The position numbers were made by a program, and so were the translations under genes. From IMG/VR virus record IMGVR_UViG_3300032084_001580, positions 1 to 28,365 of that record: a stretch of 28,365 nt of DNA. One strand, written 5' to 3'. The stretch comes from a virus. The notes beneath the pieces were generated by a model. The model did not search any database. It saw nothing but the letters and a program-made list of their open reading frames with translations, and was not told where the DNA came from. Positions 1 to 5,965 of this stretch are shown one piece after another (within the stretch, counting starts at the first letter, position 1; each line of letters begins with the position of its first letter).

Positions 1-108
1 GATGTATATTTGGATGGCGATCTTATATTTCAGGCAATGGATGTTGTCACAGAAGAAGCATTGCAATTACAGTTACAAAAAGAATTTGTAATTAATATCA
101 TTGATTAA
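1..108 (+). CDS. C-terminal end of an unidentified protein (partial at window edge)
   Basis: The window opens inside a reading frame that runs 35 codons to a TAA stop. The visible tail is acidic and Gln-rich, with VTEEALQLQLQKEF followed by a hydrophobic end (VINIID). It has no cysteines and no recognisable motif. The stop is followed at once by a late-promoter-like element, so this is probably the last gene of an upstream transcription unit. Frame and stop are certain; the function cannot be judged from this fragment. Confidence 0.6.
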   Translation, partial: DVYLDGDLIFQAMDVVTEEALQLQLQKEFVINIID

Positions 109-118
109 CATATTTATA
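109..118 (+). promoter_or_regulatory. late-promoter-like element CATATTTATA
   Basis: This is the first of five intergenic copies of (C/T)ATATTTATA in the window. It lies between the stop of the partial first gene and the Hc1-like gene, 15 bases before its ATG, and a ribosome site (AAGGAAAG) fits between. No -35 hexamer stands at the proper distance, as expected for a T4-type late promoter, which uses only an extended -10 element. The role is inferred from recurrence and position. Confidence 0.5.
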
Positions 119-133
119 TAAAAGGAAAGAGTC

Positions 134-319
134 ATGACATCAAATGAGCTATACGAACAAATCAACGAATTTTATCTGGACTTCAAAGAGAACCACGAAA
201 AGTTCGTAAACAAAGGAACTAAAACAGCTTCTGTCAGAGCACGGAAAGCAATTGGCGAACTCAAAAAATTAGTCACTGCTTATCGTAAGGCATCTGTAGA
301 AGAAAGTAAAAAATCATAA
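134..319 (+). CDS. histone H1-like (Hc1-type) DNA-binding protein
   Basis: A 61-residue basic protein with an N-terminal helix rich in acidic residues, then the core KGTKTASVRARKAIGELKKL, then AYRKASVEESKK. This order, especially the K-G-x-K-x-A-x-x-R-A-R-K-A segment, matches the short Hc1/histone H1-like proteins that I recall from Bacteroidota, which have nearly the same length. Such proteins bind and compact DNA non-specifically. In a phage it could coat or condense phage or host DNA, but that is inference. It has a good ribosome site (AAGGAAAG) and its own late-type promoter element just upstream; the next gene follows after two bases. The lysine-rich C-terminal tail typical of chlamydial Hc1 is short here. 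Confidence 0.75.
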   Translation: MTSNELYEQINEFYLDFKENHEKFVNKGTKTASVRARKAIGELKKLVTAYRKASVEESKKS

Positions 320-321
320 CA

Positions 322-702
322 ATGAAGCAAGATCAGCTTAGACATATTATCAAAGAAGAAGTAAGCAAAGTACTTCAGGAGCAGAAGATAGGAGGATTGT
401 TAGATCCTGAAAATTTCGACCCAGTTAATCCAGATGTGGAGATTCCAGGTTTTGGGACAATGGATCGTAACTCACTGCGTCTGGGTATTGTTACTAGATT
501 GGAAGGTATTTTAGCCACTGCTAAAAATGCTGCTAAAGGTGGTCCGATGACATATAAGAACTATGAGAACATGTCATCATTGCTATCAGATAATAATGTT
601 CTTCTCACAATGATCAGAACAGAAATTGCAGTCGCAGATGAACTAGAGTCAATGCGCAAGCGTGGAGGTCGAAGAACCATCCCAATCCCGAAACAATATT
701 AA
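322..702 (+). CDS. unknown protein with N-terminal LRxIIxxE helix
   Basis: A 126-residue protein of unrecognised function. Residues 5-21 form a basic/acidic amphipathic helix (QLRHIIKEEVSKVLQEQ). A Pro/Asp-rich linker around residues 27-45 (DPENFDPVNPDVEIPGFG) follows, then a mostly helical part and a basic tail with RKRGGRR. The same N-terminal pattern occurs in the protein at 11803-12219, and I know similar starts from small proteins of marine T4-like phages, where it may be a docking helix. It starts two bases after the Hc1-like gene without a ribosome site, so translation is probably coupled. It is the last gene of its unit: a T-rich hairpin and a sigma-70 promoter follow. Confidence 0.6.
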   Translation: MKQDQLRHIIKEEVSKVLQEQKIGGLLDPENFDPVNPDVEIPGFGTMDRNSLRLGIVTRLEGILATAKNAAKGGPMTYKNYENMSSLLSDNNVLLTMIRTEIAVADELESMRKRGGRRTIPIPKQY

Positions 703-720
703 ACTTTTTTTACTTTTTTC

Positions 721-749
721 TTGATTCTTTGAGAAAAAGGTCTTATATT
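721..749 (+). promoter_or_regulatory. sigma-70-type promoter TTGATT-17-TATATT
   Basis: The -35 box TTGATT (721-726) and the -10 box TATATT (744-749) are separated by exactly 17 bases, and transcription should start near 756. The site lies in the only sizeable gap between 322-702 and 773-988, and the mRNA would carry a short leader with AAAAGG before the ATG. The -35 box overlaps an A/T-rich hairpin (714-722 pairing with 731-739) that follows a T-run and may weakly terminate transcription from the preceding gene. This is a host-type, early-class promoter, unlike the ATATTTATA elements. Confidence 0.6.
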
Positions 750-772
750 TAAATTGTATCAAATAAAAGGTT

Positions 773-988
773 ATGACATATTACATATCGAAAGTCAAGG
801 TAGCCACGGACGGACCGAAAGGTGGCACAAAATGGTTGAATGAGACGTATCTCGTAAAGGCAGCTTCTGTAACGCATGCCGAGGAGTTAGTTTACAAAGA
901 TTTTGAAGGAGCTCAAATGGATTTCGAAGTGAAATCAGTGAGCGCATCTAAGATTGGTAAAGTAATTGATAACTCTCAAATCAAGTAA
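773..988 (+). CDS. DUF4494-like small protein
   Basis: A 71-residue protein whose start (YYISKVKV), its central ETYLVKAASVTHAEELVYKD and the later FEVKSVSASKIGKV follow the layout of DUF4494 proteins as I remember them: a KVKV strand, a YLVDA-S-T-EAE strand-helix and a final beta strand. DUF4494 is found mainly in Bacteroidota and their phages; its molecular role is unknown. AAAAGG stands seven bases before the start codon and a clear sigma-70-type promoter lies upstream. The stop codon is immediately followed by the next ATG (TAAATG), so the two genes are co-translated. Family assignment is from pattern memory, not from a search. Confidence 0.55.
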   Translation: MTYYISKVKVATDGPKGGTKWLNETYLVKAASVTHAEELVYKDFEGAQMDFEVKSVSASKIGKVIDNSQIK

Positions 989-1393
989 ATGAAGGTACGT
1001 TATAAAGTTAATGATAAAGTAGTATTTGATTATCAGGGTAAGAAGCAGATTGGCGTCATAACAAATGAACGCTATGCACATAAGGCTTATAATTATGACC
1101 TCCGTGCAGAGAATGGATCTGGTTTCATCTGTGTTTTCGTAGACAAGAAACGTCAAGCAGGAGTTCCCGATTATCCAGTTATCGACAGCAAGTTGACTGA
1201 AGCCTGGAATGAATATGGATCTGGGACAACCAATCTTTGGGCCAATCATAATGTTGGACATACCAGAGCAAATTACCCGGAAGGCACAGAGTTGCTTCAG
1301 GACGGAGATGTTGTTTACAAGAACAATATTGAGATATTGGTCAATCATATCGAACGACATAACAATCTAACCTTCTTAAGAAGTCATGCTTAA
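989..1393 (+). CDS. unknown protein, SH3-like beta N-terminus
   Basis: A 134-residue protein of unrecognised function. Residues 1-30 (VNDKVVFDYQGKKQIGVITN) look like the first strands of a small SH3-type or KOW-like barrel, a fold that often binds RNA, DNA or peptide. The rest alternates short strands with a Trp/Asn/His-rich stretch (NEYGSGTTNLWANHNVGHT). Its start follows the DUF4494-like stop directly, and its end overlaps the next gene by eight bases, so it is a middle member of an operon. The antisense frame over the same bases is long but is a shadow. Confidence 0.5.
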   Translation: MKVRYKVNDKVVFDYQGKKQIGVITNERYAHKAYNYDLRAENGSGFICVFVDKKRQAGVPDYPVIDSKLTEAWNEYGSGTTNLWANHNVGHTRANYPEGTELLQDGDVVYKNNIEILVNHIERHNNLTFLRSHA

Positions 1394-1664
1394 ATCAGAG
1401 CAACATGTAAAGCGTTTATTTCCAGATGCGCGCCCCATCACTTTTGAAGATGGGGTTCGTATCATGGATCATGACGTGTTTATTGCAGAAGAGTATCTGT
1501 TCCCAGGAACATATGATCTGGAACAGGCATGGGAGTACGCTGCATTAGCATGTAAGACAACTCAGAACTTCAATCGTACTCATCCAATGAGAATGGATCT
1601 TAGCACATTGGAAGCTAAGAAACGAAGAATTTCAAGACGTAAAAAAAGAAAACAAAATGTTTGA
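1386..1664 (+). CDS. unknown small protein with basic C-terminus
   Basis: A 92-residue protein. It begins MLKSEQHVKRLFPDARPITF, has an acidic aromatic middle (AEEYLFPGTYDLEQAWEYAA) and ends in a strongly basic tail (KKRRISRRKKRKQ) that may touch nucleic acid. No family is recognised. It overlaps the genes on both sides by eight bases, which suggests translational coupling and supports its being real. A purine-rich stretch (AAGAAG) before the start could act as a weak ribosome site. Confidence 0.5.
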   Translation: MLKSEQHVKRLFPDARPITFEDGVRIMDHDVFIAEEYLFPGTYDLEQAWEYAALACKTTQNFNRTHPMRMDLSTLEAKKRRISRRKKRKQNV

Positions 1665-2475
1665 AAAAGTTAAACGAATGTTGAACTTCGACAATGTCGC
1701 TGATCAACAACAGAAACAGGCAGAAATTGAACGTATGTTAGAAGAACGTGGTAAAGATGCTGTAGAATTATCCGATGACCCAAATGACAATGTTTTTTCA
1801 TTTGATGCTTCCAATCCTGCTATCAAAGAACTTACCGAGGTCAATACCACAGTAAATAATGATGAAACATCAACACAGACATCCGGACCAGATCCTGTAC
1901 TGGACATCTATACTAGTACTGAAGTTGTAGGTTGGCCTGATAGACAAACGCAGTTTTATTTCTATAATAACGTGCAACGTTATATGCCTCATAATGATAG
2001 TGTCTTAGAATTTGGAGCTGGTCGCGGTGATTTCAATCAATGGTATGAGACAACATATCAGACAGAACGTGAATATCTAGGTTATGAACTTAGAGATGAA
2101 CTCGTCCAGGCCGGAAAAGTTGCATATGGTGATGATATTGATATTATCTCTAAAGATTGGATGAATATGAAAAAACGACATGTCATGGATTGGTGTGTCA
2201 ATATTGGGGCTAATAATTATGTATTTGATACAGAAGATTCAGATGTAGACCCAGTACAATTTTTAAAAGATACAATTGATCAGATGATGGCTCATTGTCG
2301 CAAAGGTAGTGTGATTATGTTTCAATCTGATGAATATGATAATTTGCCTGCGGGATTTGTAAGTTTCAATGCTGGAGATATTACATCCTGGGCAATAGAT
2401 AAGTATAAAACTTTAGCGCTGGACCATAGCGCAGGAGATGGTCAATGTTATTTAGTAATTTATAAAACAGTATAA
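1657..2475 (+). CDS. SAM-dependent methyltransferase-like protein
   Basis: A 272-residue protein. Residues 1-90 are a charged, poorly ordered N-terminal extension rich in Asp, Asn and Thr. From about residue 100 a class I methyltransferase fold begins: motif I VLEFGAGRGDF (116-126) for the SAM glycine loop, then GYEL (142-145) with the acidic residue that would bind the ribose, then a DWMN segment and a later strand (SVIMFQSDEY) before the end. The substrate is not evident; nucleic acid, protein and small molecules are all possible. The usual catalytic signatures of DNA methylases (DPPY or PCQ) are absent. It overlaps the preceding gene by eight bases and its stop overlaps the next start (TAATG). 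Confidence 0.6.
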   Translation: MFEKVKRMLNFDNVADQQQKQAEIERMLEERGKDAVELSDDPNDNVFSFDASNPAIKELTEVNTTVNNDETSTQTSGPDPVLDIYTSTEVVGWPDRQTQFYFYNNVQRYMPHNDSVLEFGAGRGDFNQWYETTYQTEREYLGYELRDELVQAGKVAYGDDIDIISKDWMNMKKRHVMDWCVNIGANNYVFDTEDSDVDPVQFLKDTIDQMMAHCRKGSVIMFQSDEYDNLPAGFVSFNAGDITSWAIDKYKTLALDHSAGDGQCYLVIYKTV

Positions 2476-2741
2476 TGGGAAACCGTTTAAACAATTCGTA
2501 CGCTTGGGGGCCAAGCAAAACTAAGAGAGGTAAATTTTACAACTCAGTTGATTTTGAAACAAATGAAAATCTTATGGAACGAGATTATCAACAAGATTTG
2601 GAAAATGCCAGGCTTGGTAAGTTCTATATCGGTAAAAGTGTATTTGAATTGACTAGGGGAGAAATAGATCTGATCATGGATACTCTATATCGAGCAAAGG
2701 ATACGGCCGAGAAACGATATAAAATGGGTATGTTAAAATAG
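2475..2741 (+). CDS. unknown small basic protein
   Basis: An 88-residue protein sharing one base of its ATG with the methyltransferase stop. The N-terminal third is polar and aromatic (NNSYAWGPSKTKRGKFYNS). The rest should be helical (RDYQQDLENARLGKFYIGK, then a helix ending KRYKMGMLK). No family is recognised. The tight coupling suggests it is made together with the methyltransferase, possibly as a partner, but nothing in the sequence proves that. It ends shortly before a late-promoter-like element, so it closes this operon. Confidence 0.45.
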   Translation: MGNRLNNSYAWGPSKTKRGKFYNSVDFETNENLMERDYQQDLENARLGKFYIGKSVFELTRGEIDLIMDTLYRAKDTAEKRYKMGMLK

Positions 2742-2752
2742 CAGATTGTTTA

Positions 2753-2762
2753 CATATTTATA
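2753..2762 (+). promoter_or_regulatory. late-promoter-like element CATATTTATA, almost touching the start codon
   Basis: An identical copy of the element at 109-118. It ends only four bases before the ATG at 2767. If transcription starts six or seven bases after a -10 element, as is normal, the mRNA would begin at about the start codon. No -35 box or ribosome site is visible. The match to the other copies supports a promoter; the exact start is inferred. Confidence 0.5.
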
Positions 2763-2766
2763 TTAA

Positions 2767-3186
2767 ATGCAGAAAGACGCTATATACATAGAAGATTTTC
2801 TTTATTTCCATATGAAGTTGTCTATACAGAACAAGATAGAATTTGTATACGACTTGTTGAAAAATGATGTGGCATATGCTGTGGAAAAGCATCTTAGTGT
2901 CGATGAAGAAGAATTCATTGATGAAGTTGCTACATCAAGTATGGAACCATTGATTATTTCAGCTATTAAAATTGAAGATCAGATACTGGGCATTAGCATG
3001 CATGGCGATGAACTTTATCTGAATTCGGATAGTTTGAAATTGATCAGAAGATATGTTAACAAGATGTGTTTTGATGGTATAGTGCTTAGCAGATTGCGAG
3101 ACAAAAAGAAATCAGAATATGATCCAATGCGTTTTTTCAGAGCATATAAAATAGTAGGACATGGAGGACCAATTTCCATGAACTAG
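2767..3186 (+). CDS. unknown acidic protein
   Basis: A 139-residue protein of unrecognised function, mostly helical, with an acidic centre (VDEEEFIDEVATSSMEPLI) and a basic segment (SRLRDKKKSEYD) before the end. No membrane segment or metal motif is visible. It stands alone: a late-type promoter element lies immediately upstream and a hairpin with a T-run follows, so it is probably a single-gene transcript. The start is not secure because the promoter-like element sits so close. Met16 is an alternative start if the mRNA begins downstream of the first ATG. Confidence 0.5.
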   Translation: MQKDAIYIEDFLYFHMKLSIQNKIEFVYDLLKNDVAYAVEKHLSVDEEEFIDEVATSSMEPLIISAIKIEDQILGISMHGDELYLNSDSLKLIRRYVNKMCFDGIVLSRLRDKKKSEYDPMRFFRAYKIVGHGGPISMN

Positions 3187-3195
3187 ATATATATT

Positions 3196-3229
3196 AGAAA
3201 TTGATTGGTACTGCGGACCTTTCTTTTTT
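3196..3229 (+). terminator. imperfect hairpin followed by a T-run
   Basis: AGAAA (3196-3200) can pair with TTTCT (3220-3224), and GGT (3207-3209) with ACC (3217-3219) inside it, leaving a six-base internal bulge on the 5' side. A T-run follows directly. It lies just after the stop of 2767-3186 and would separate that gene from hsp20. The stem is weak, so this is a candidate only. Its apical part contains the left copy of the inverted repeat that flanks hsp20. Confidence 0.35.
3210..3219. repeat. left arm of a 10-bp inverted repeat flanking hsp20
   Basis: ACTGCGGACC here is the exact reverse complement of GGTCCGCAGT at 3681-3690, on the other side of hsp20. It is GC-rich in a very AT-rich gap, and both arms are preceded by GATTG. 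Both arms lie in the loop region of terminator-like hairpins, so the two loops could pair in the RNA, or the repeat could mark the ends of a transferred gene cassette. Confidence 0.6.
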
Positions 3230-3269
3230 GTTTATTTTTTAATTTTTAAATCATCTAAGGAGATTTATT

Positions 3270-3671
3270 ATGAGTACATTAGATTTACATCCATTCGATT
3301 TGATGTTCCGCAATTTTTTCGACAACGGAACAGAGTTCAGAACAGCATTAAACAGTAAAGTTCAGCATCCAGTTGACATTTCAGAAACAGACGATGGTCT
3401 GCAGATTGAAATTGCAGCAGTGGGTGTTGACAAGCAGGACTTGGAGTTACAGACCCAAGGAGATACTTTACGAGTTGCATACCGTAAAGACAATCGACCT
3501 GCACATGAGTATATCCATAAGGGTATTGCTCGCAGAAACTTTGACTTAGGTTGGAGGCTGGCAAGAAAGTTTGATTTGGAAAAGATAGACGCCAAATTGG
3601 ACAAAGGGTTATTATGCATCAAAGTTCCTTACACTAAGGAACAGGCTACAAAGAAAGTTTCTATCAGCTAA
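3270..3671 (+). CDS. hsp20: Hsp20 / alpha-crystallin family small heat-shock protein
   Basis: A 133-residue protein of typical small heat-shock length. A short N-terminal arm with aromatic FDLMFRNFFDN precedes the alpha-crystallin domain (about residues 30-130): PVDISETDDGLQIEIAAVGV, then the VDKQDLELQTQGDTLRV strands, then RNFDLGWRLARKFDLEKIDA and the closing GLLCIKVPY. The family holds unfolding proteins in a soluble state without ATP. Phage copies occur in cyanophages and other marine T4-like phages and may protect virion or replication proteins. It has the strongest ribosome site in this region (AAGGAGA), unlike most neighbours, and is bounded by terminator-like hairpins and an inverted repeat, so it looks like an independent cassette. 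Confidence 0.9.
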   Translation: MSTLDLHPFDLMFRNFFDNGTEFRTALNSKVQHPVDISETDDGLQIEIAAVGVDKQDLELQTQGDTLRVAYRKDNRPAHEYIHKGIARRNFDLGWRLARKFDLEKIDAKLDKGLLCIKVPYTKEQATKKVSIS

Positions 3672-3675
3672 AATG

Positions 3676-3701
3676 AGATTGGTCCGCAGTCAATCTTTTT
3701 T
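3676..3701 (+). terminator. intrinsic terminator after hsp20
   Basis: AGATTG (3676-3681) pairs with CAATCT (3691-3696) around a nine-base loop, and a T-run continues to 3701. It begins four bases after the hsp20 stop. The loop carries the right arm of the inverted repeat. Stem plus T-run is the standard intrinsic form, although the stem is only six pairs. Confidence 0.6.
3681..3690. repeat. right arm of the inverted repeat flanking hsp20
   Basis: GGTCCGCAGT, the reverse complement of 3210-3219. It occupies most of the loop of the terminator hairpin after hsp20. The arms are 461 bases apart with exactly one gene between them. Confidence 0.6.
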
Positions 3702-3745
3702 CCATTTAAATTTGGTATTACGAAAATTATTTCTTATCTTTATTA

Positions 3746-3751
3746 TATAAT
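3746..3751 (+). promoter_or_regulatory. TATAAT -10 element directly before uvsE
   Basis: A perfect TATAAT lies in a very AT-rich gap. The 17-base position upstream holds AAAATT, so there is no recognisable -35 box. Transcription would begin near 3758, two bases before the ATG at 3760, giving an essentially leaderless mRNA. The preceding terminator makes a separate promoter here necessary. Confidence 0.45.
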
Positions 3752-3759
3752 AAGTAAGT

Positions 3760-4827
3760 ATGAGACTAGGATATGCATGTACTAACATGACCTTAACTAA
3801 TCGTCCTAAGAAGTTAGGAGGTAGAATAACGACATCAAGAACTTTGAGACAAGCCTCCTGGCAACCAACTTGGGATCTGCATAGAGTAGGCGAACTGGCT
3901 GTTGCCAATGCCACTGATCTGTTAGAATATCTGAAATGGAATGATGAGCATAGAATAACTTTGTTCCGTGTAGGATCTGAAATTGTCCCATGGCACGATC
4001 ATTTTGAACTAACAGATCTTCCTCAGTATGAAGAGTTGTCCGAAGCTTTGTTCAAGGCCGGAGAGTATGCTCGAGAACATGGTCATCGTCTCACGACACA
4101 TCCAGGACCATTTCACGTTCTAGGTTCTCCTAATCAAGATGTAGTAGAAAGAAGTATTACAAGCCTCGAAAGACATTCAGAAGTATTTGATCTGATGGGG
4201 TTTGAGCCGTCACATGAAAACAAGATTAACATTCATATCGGCGGAGCATATGGCAATCATGAAGGTACTGCAGTAAGATGGATTGAAGGTTACAATCGAT
4301 TGTCAGATGCTTGTAGAGCAAGACTAGTTATTGAAAATGATGATAAGAATAGTATGTACAGTGTACGTATGTTGTATGATTTGTTTCATCGTGTTGTAGG
4401 TATGCCTATCACATTCGATTATCACCATCATATGTTTCATCCAGATGGTCTTGATGAATATGAGGCATTGCAGATGGCAGCTGATACATGGCCTTCAGAT
4501 GTTCGTCAATGTACACATTACAGTGAATGTCGAACTCATGAGAAACAACGTGACTTTGAAGAAATGATTCAGAAGCAAGGTTTGAGTCTGAATGAAGTCC
4601 AAGAGTGGCCTGAATTGGCAAAAATAAAACATAACATTGATAAAATCAGAAAACAAGCTCATTCTGATTATATCTATGATGAGATCCGTACATATGGTAT
4701 GGACTTTGATATTGTGGTGGAGGCAAAGGCAAAAGAGTTAGCCGTTCTCCATTACAGACATATTTATCCTAAAAGCGAAACAAAGGTTTACAATGAAAGA
4801 CAGAGAAAATACACTAAGACGACTTGA
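3760..4827 (+). CDS. uvsE: UV-damage endonuclease (UvsE/UvdE family)
   Basis: A 355-residue TIM-barrel nuclease of the family that nicks DNA 5' to UV photoproducts and abasic sites. The family signature opens the protein (RLGYACTNMTL, residues 2-12). Likely metal ligands follow in order: H114 and H119 (THPGPFH), H159 (NIHIGG), E192 (VIEND), D220 with H222-H224 (FDYHHH) and H253/E256 (THYSE). Near the end HSDYI and DIVVEAKAKELA match the usual closing part. About 30 extra helical residues before HSDYI appear lineage-specific. The start is fixed by the conserved N-terminus, although no ribosome site is present. The 3' end overlaps a small gene in another frame. It would let the phage repair sunlight damage in surface water. 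Confidence 0.92.
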   Translation: MRLGYACTNMTLTNRPKKLGGRITTSRTLRQASWQPTWDLHRVGELAVANATDLLEYLKWNDEHRITLFRVGSEIVPWHDHFELTDLPQYEELSEALFKAGEYAREHGHRLTTHPGPFHVLGSPNQDVVERSITSLERHSEVFDLMGFEPSHENKINIHIGGAYGNHEGTAVRWIEGYNRLSDACRARLVIENDDKNSMYSVRMLYDLFHRVVGMPITFDYHHHMFHPDGLDEYEALQMAADTWPSDVRQCTHYSECRTHEKQRDFEEMIQKQGLSLNEVQEWPELAKIKHNIDKIRKQAHSDYIYDEIRTYGMDFDIVVEAKAKELAVLHYRHIYPKSETKVYNERQRKYTKTT

Positions 4828-4966
4828 TGAAGTTGATAACATGGTTATGATTTTACAACAAACTGTAGAGCGTAATATGCCTATAGATCGCGCAGAAGCG
4901 ATATCAAGGCTGAAAGAAATCAGACGTAGGTTACAGTTTGTGACTGATCGCGTCACTGCTAGTTAA
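4793..4966 (+). CDS. small helical protein overlapping the uvsE end
   Basis: A 57-residue frame that starts inside the last 35 bases of uvsE and ends one base before the next start codon, filling an otherwise empty gap. The product is highly charged and helical (LRRLDEVDNMVMILQQTVE, then RAEAISRLKEIRRRLQFV) with a heptad-like spacing that suggests a short coiled coil. It reads as a genuine protein, with coding density and spacing like its neighbours. No family is recognised. The overlap and the TAA-T-ATG junction with the next gene fit operon translation from the uvsE message. A weaker late-promoter-like sequence (CATATTTATC) lies about 24 bases upstream within uvsE. Confidence 0.55.
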   Translation: MKDRENTLRRLDEVDNMVMILQQTVERNMPIDRAEAISRLKEIRRRLQFVTDRVTAS

Positions 4967-4967
4967 T

Positions 4968-5957
4968 ATGAAAAAATTATTACCATTTCTGATCACTATA
5001 TCAGCACTGTCTATTTCAGGCTCTGCTGCATTCTTTTCAGTATTTGGTTTATCTAAGCTATTTGCAGGAGCTGCTACTGCTGTGATTATCATGGCTGGTA
5101 CTCTTGAAGCTTCTAAGCTGATCATAGCAACGTTATTACATCAGTACTGGAAGAAGTTGAGTATATTACTGAGAGCATATCTTACTATAGCAACACTTGT
5201 ATTGATAATGATAACTTCCATGGGCATCTATGGTTTTTTATCTGCAGCATATCAAGAGACGGCAAATGCATCATCAATGGTTGACAAAGAAATAGCATTG
5301 ATAGATAATCGTATTGAGACTTTTGAAAAACAAAAAGATCTGAAATCAGAGTCTTTAGTCGGCGTTGAAGAGCGAATTGCTCAATTAAATGAAGGTATCA
5401 ATAATATTGAATACAGTTGGGTAGATAGAGACGGAGCAGGAGATCAGAGAGAACTGTTATCAAAACAATTAGAAATAGCAAATTCAGATTATATCAGACT
5501 TACAAGAGATATATCTGATCTAGATTCTACCATTTTGACTTTGGAAACAGATCGATTTGATGTCGAGATTGATTCTGATGTAGCAGCTGAATTAGGTCCA
5601 CTGAAATACATATCAGAAATAACTGGTAAGCCAATGGCTCAGGTAGTGAATATACTACTACTCATTATTGTATTCGTATTTGATCCATTAGCAATCTCGC
5701 TCGTAATAGCCGCTAACCGTTCATTTGAAATAGCCTTCAGTAAGCCCAGTTCAAATAATAACGTAACAGTTACGACACCAAATAAGAACGTTATAGAACC
5801 AGATCCAGATGTGATAACAGAGGAACCGGTAGAGATAGAAGCAGATACAAATGATTTGCCTAAAATGGATAAAGAAACAGAAGAAGTTATCGAACAAGAA
5901 GAAAGTGAAAAGCCGGCTCCAAAAAAATCTAGGAGATCGGGCGGTTATTGGTATTAA
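4968..5957 (+). CDS. four-span membrane protein with a long periplasmic or cytoplasmic coiled coil
   Basis: A 329-residue protein. Three hydrophobic spans lie in the first 92 residues (about 4-25, 33-55 and 66-92), then a soluble coiled-coil stretch at about 95-200 (e.g. VDKEIALIDNRIETFEKQ and LSKQLEIANSDYIRLTRD), a fourth span at about 228-252 (VNILLLIIVFVFDPLAISLV), and an acidic Pro/Glu-rich tail ending in a basic KKSRRSGGYWY. I recall proteins of this layout, with SAAFFSVFGLSKLFAGA-like first spans, as uncharacterised in marine T4-like phages. Possible roles are membrane anchoring of phage complexes, superinfection exclusion or lysis control; none is shown. It is too large and complex for an ordinary holin. 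Confidence 0.65.
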   Translation: MKKLLPFLITISALSISGSAAFFSVFGLSKLFAGAATAVIIMAGTLEASKLIIATLLHQYWKKLSILLRAYLTIATLVLIMITSMGIYGFLSAAYQETANASSMVDKEIALIDNRIETFEKQKDLKSESLVGVEERIAQLNEGINNIEYSWVDRDGAGDQRELLSKQLEIANSDYIRLTRDISDLDSTILTLETDRFDVEIDSDVAAELGPLKYISEITGKPMAQVVNILLLIIVFVFDPLAISLVIAANRSFEIAFSKPSSNNNVTVTTPNKNVIEPDPDVITEEPVEIEADTNDLPKMDKETEEVIEQEESEKPAPKKSRRSGGYWY

Positions 5958-5965
5958 ACAAATAT

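Noticed and set aside
703-740. T-rich hairpin as a full terminator after 322-702
   Set aside because: The stem is A/T only and the T-run is on the wrong (5') side, so it was mentioned with the promoter and not called as a terminator.
935-1360. 141-residue open frame on the minus strand
   Set aside because: It lies wholly opposite two coupled + strand genes, is rich in Ile/Leu/Cys as antisense frames in AT-rich DNA usually are, and has no promoter or ribosome site.
4759-4768. CATATTTATC as a sixth late-promoter element
   Set aside because: It differs in the last base and lies inside uvsE codons. It may serve the 57-residue gene, but one mismatch in AT-rich DNA is not enough.
5948-5965. Upstream TTG start for the Cys-cluster protein
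   Set aside because: It would overlap the previous gene and add six residues with no support; the ATG at 5966 is the simpler start.
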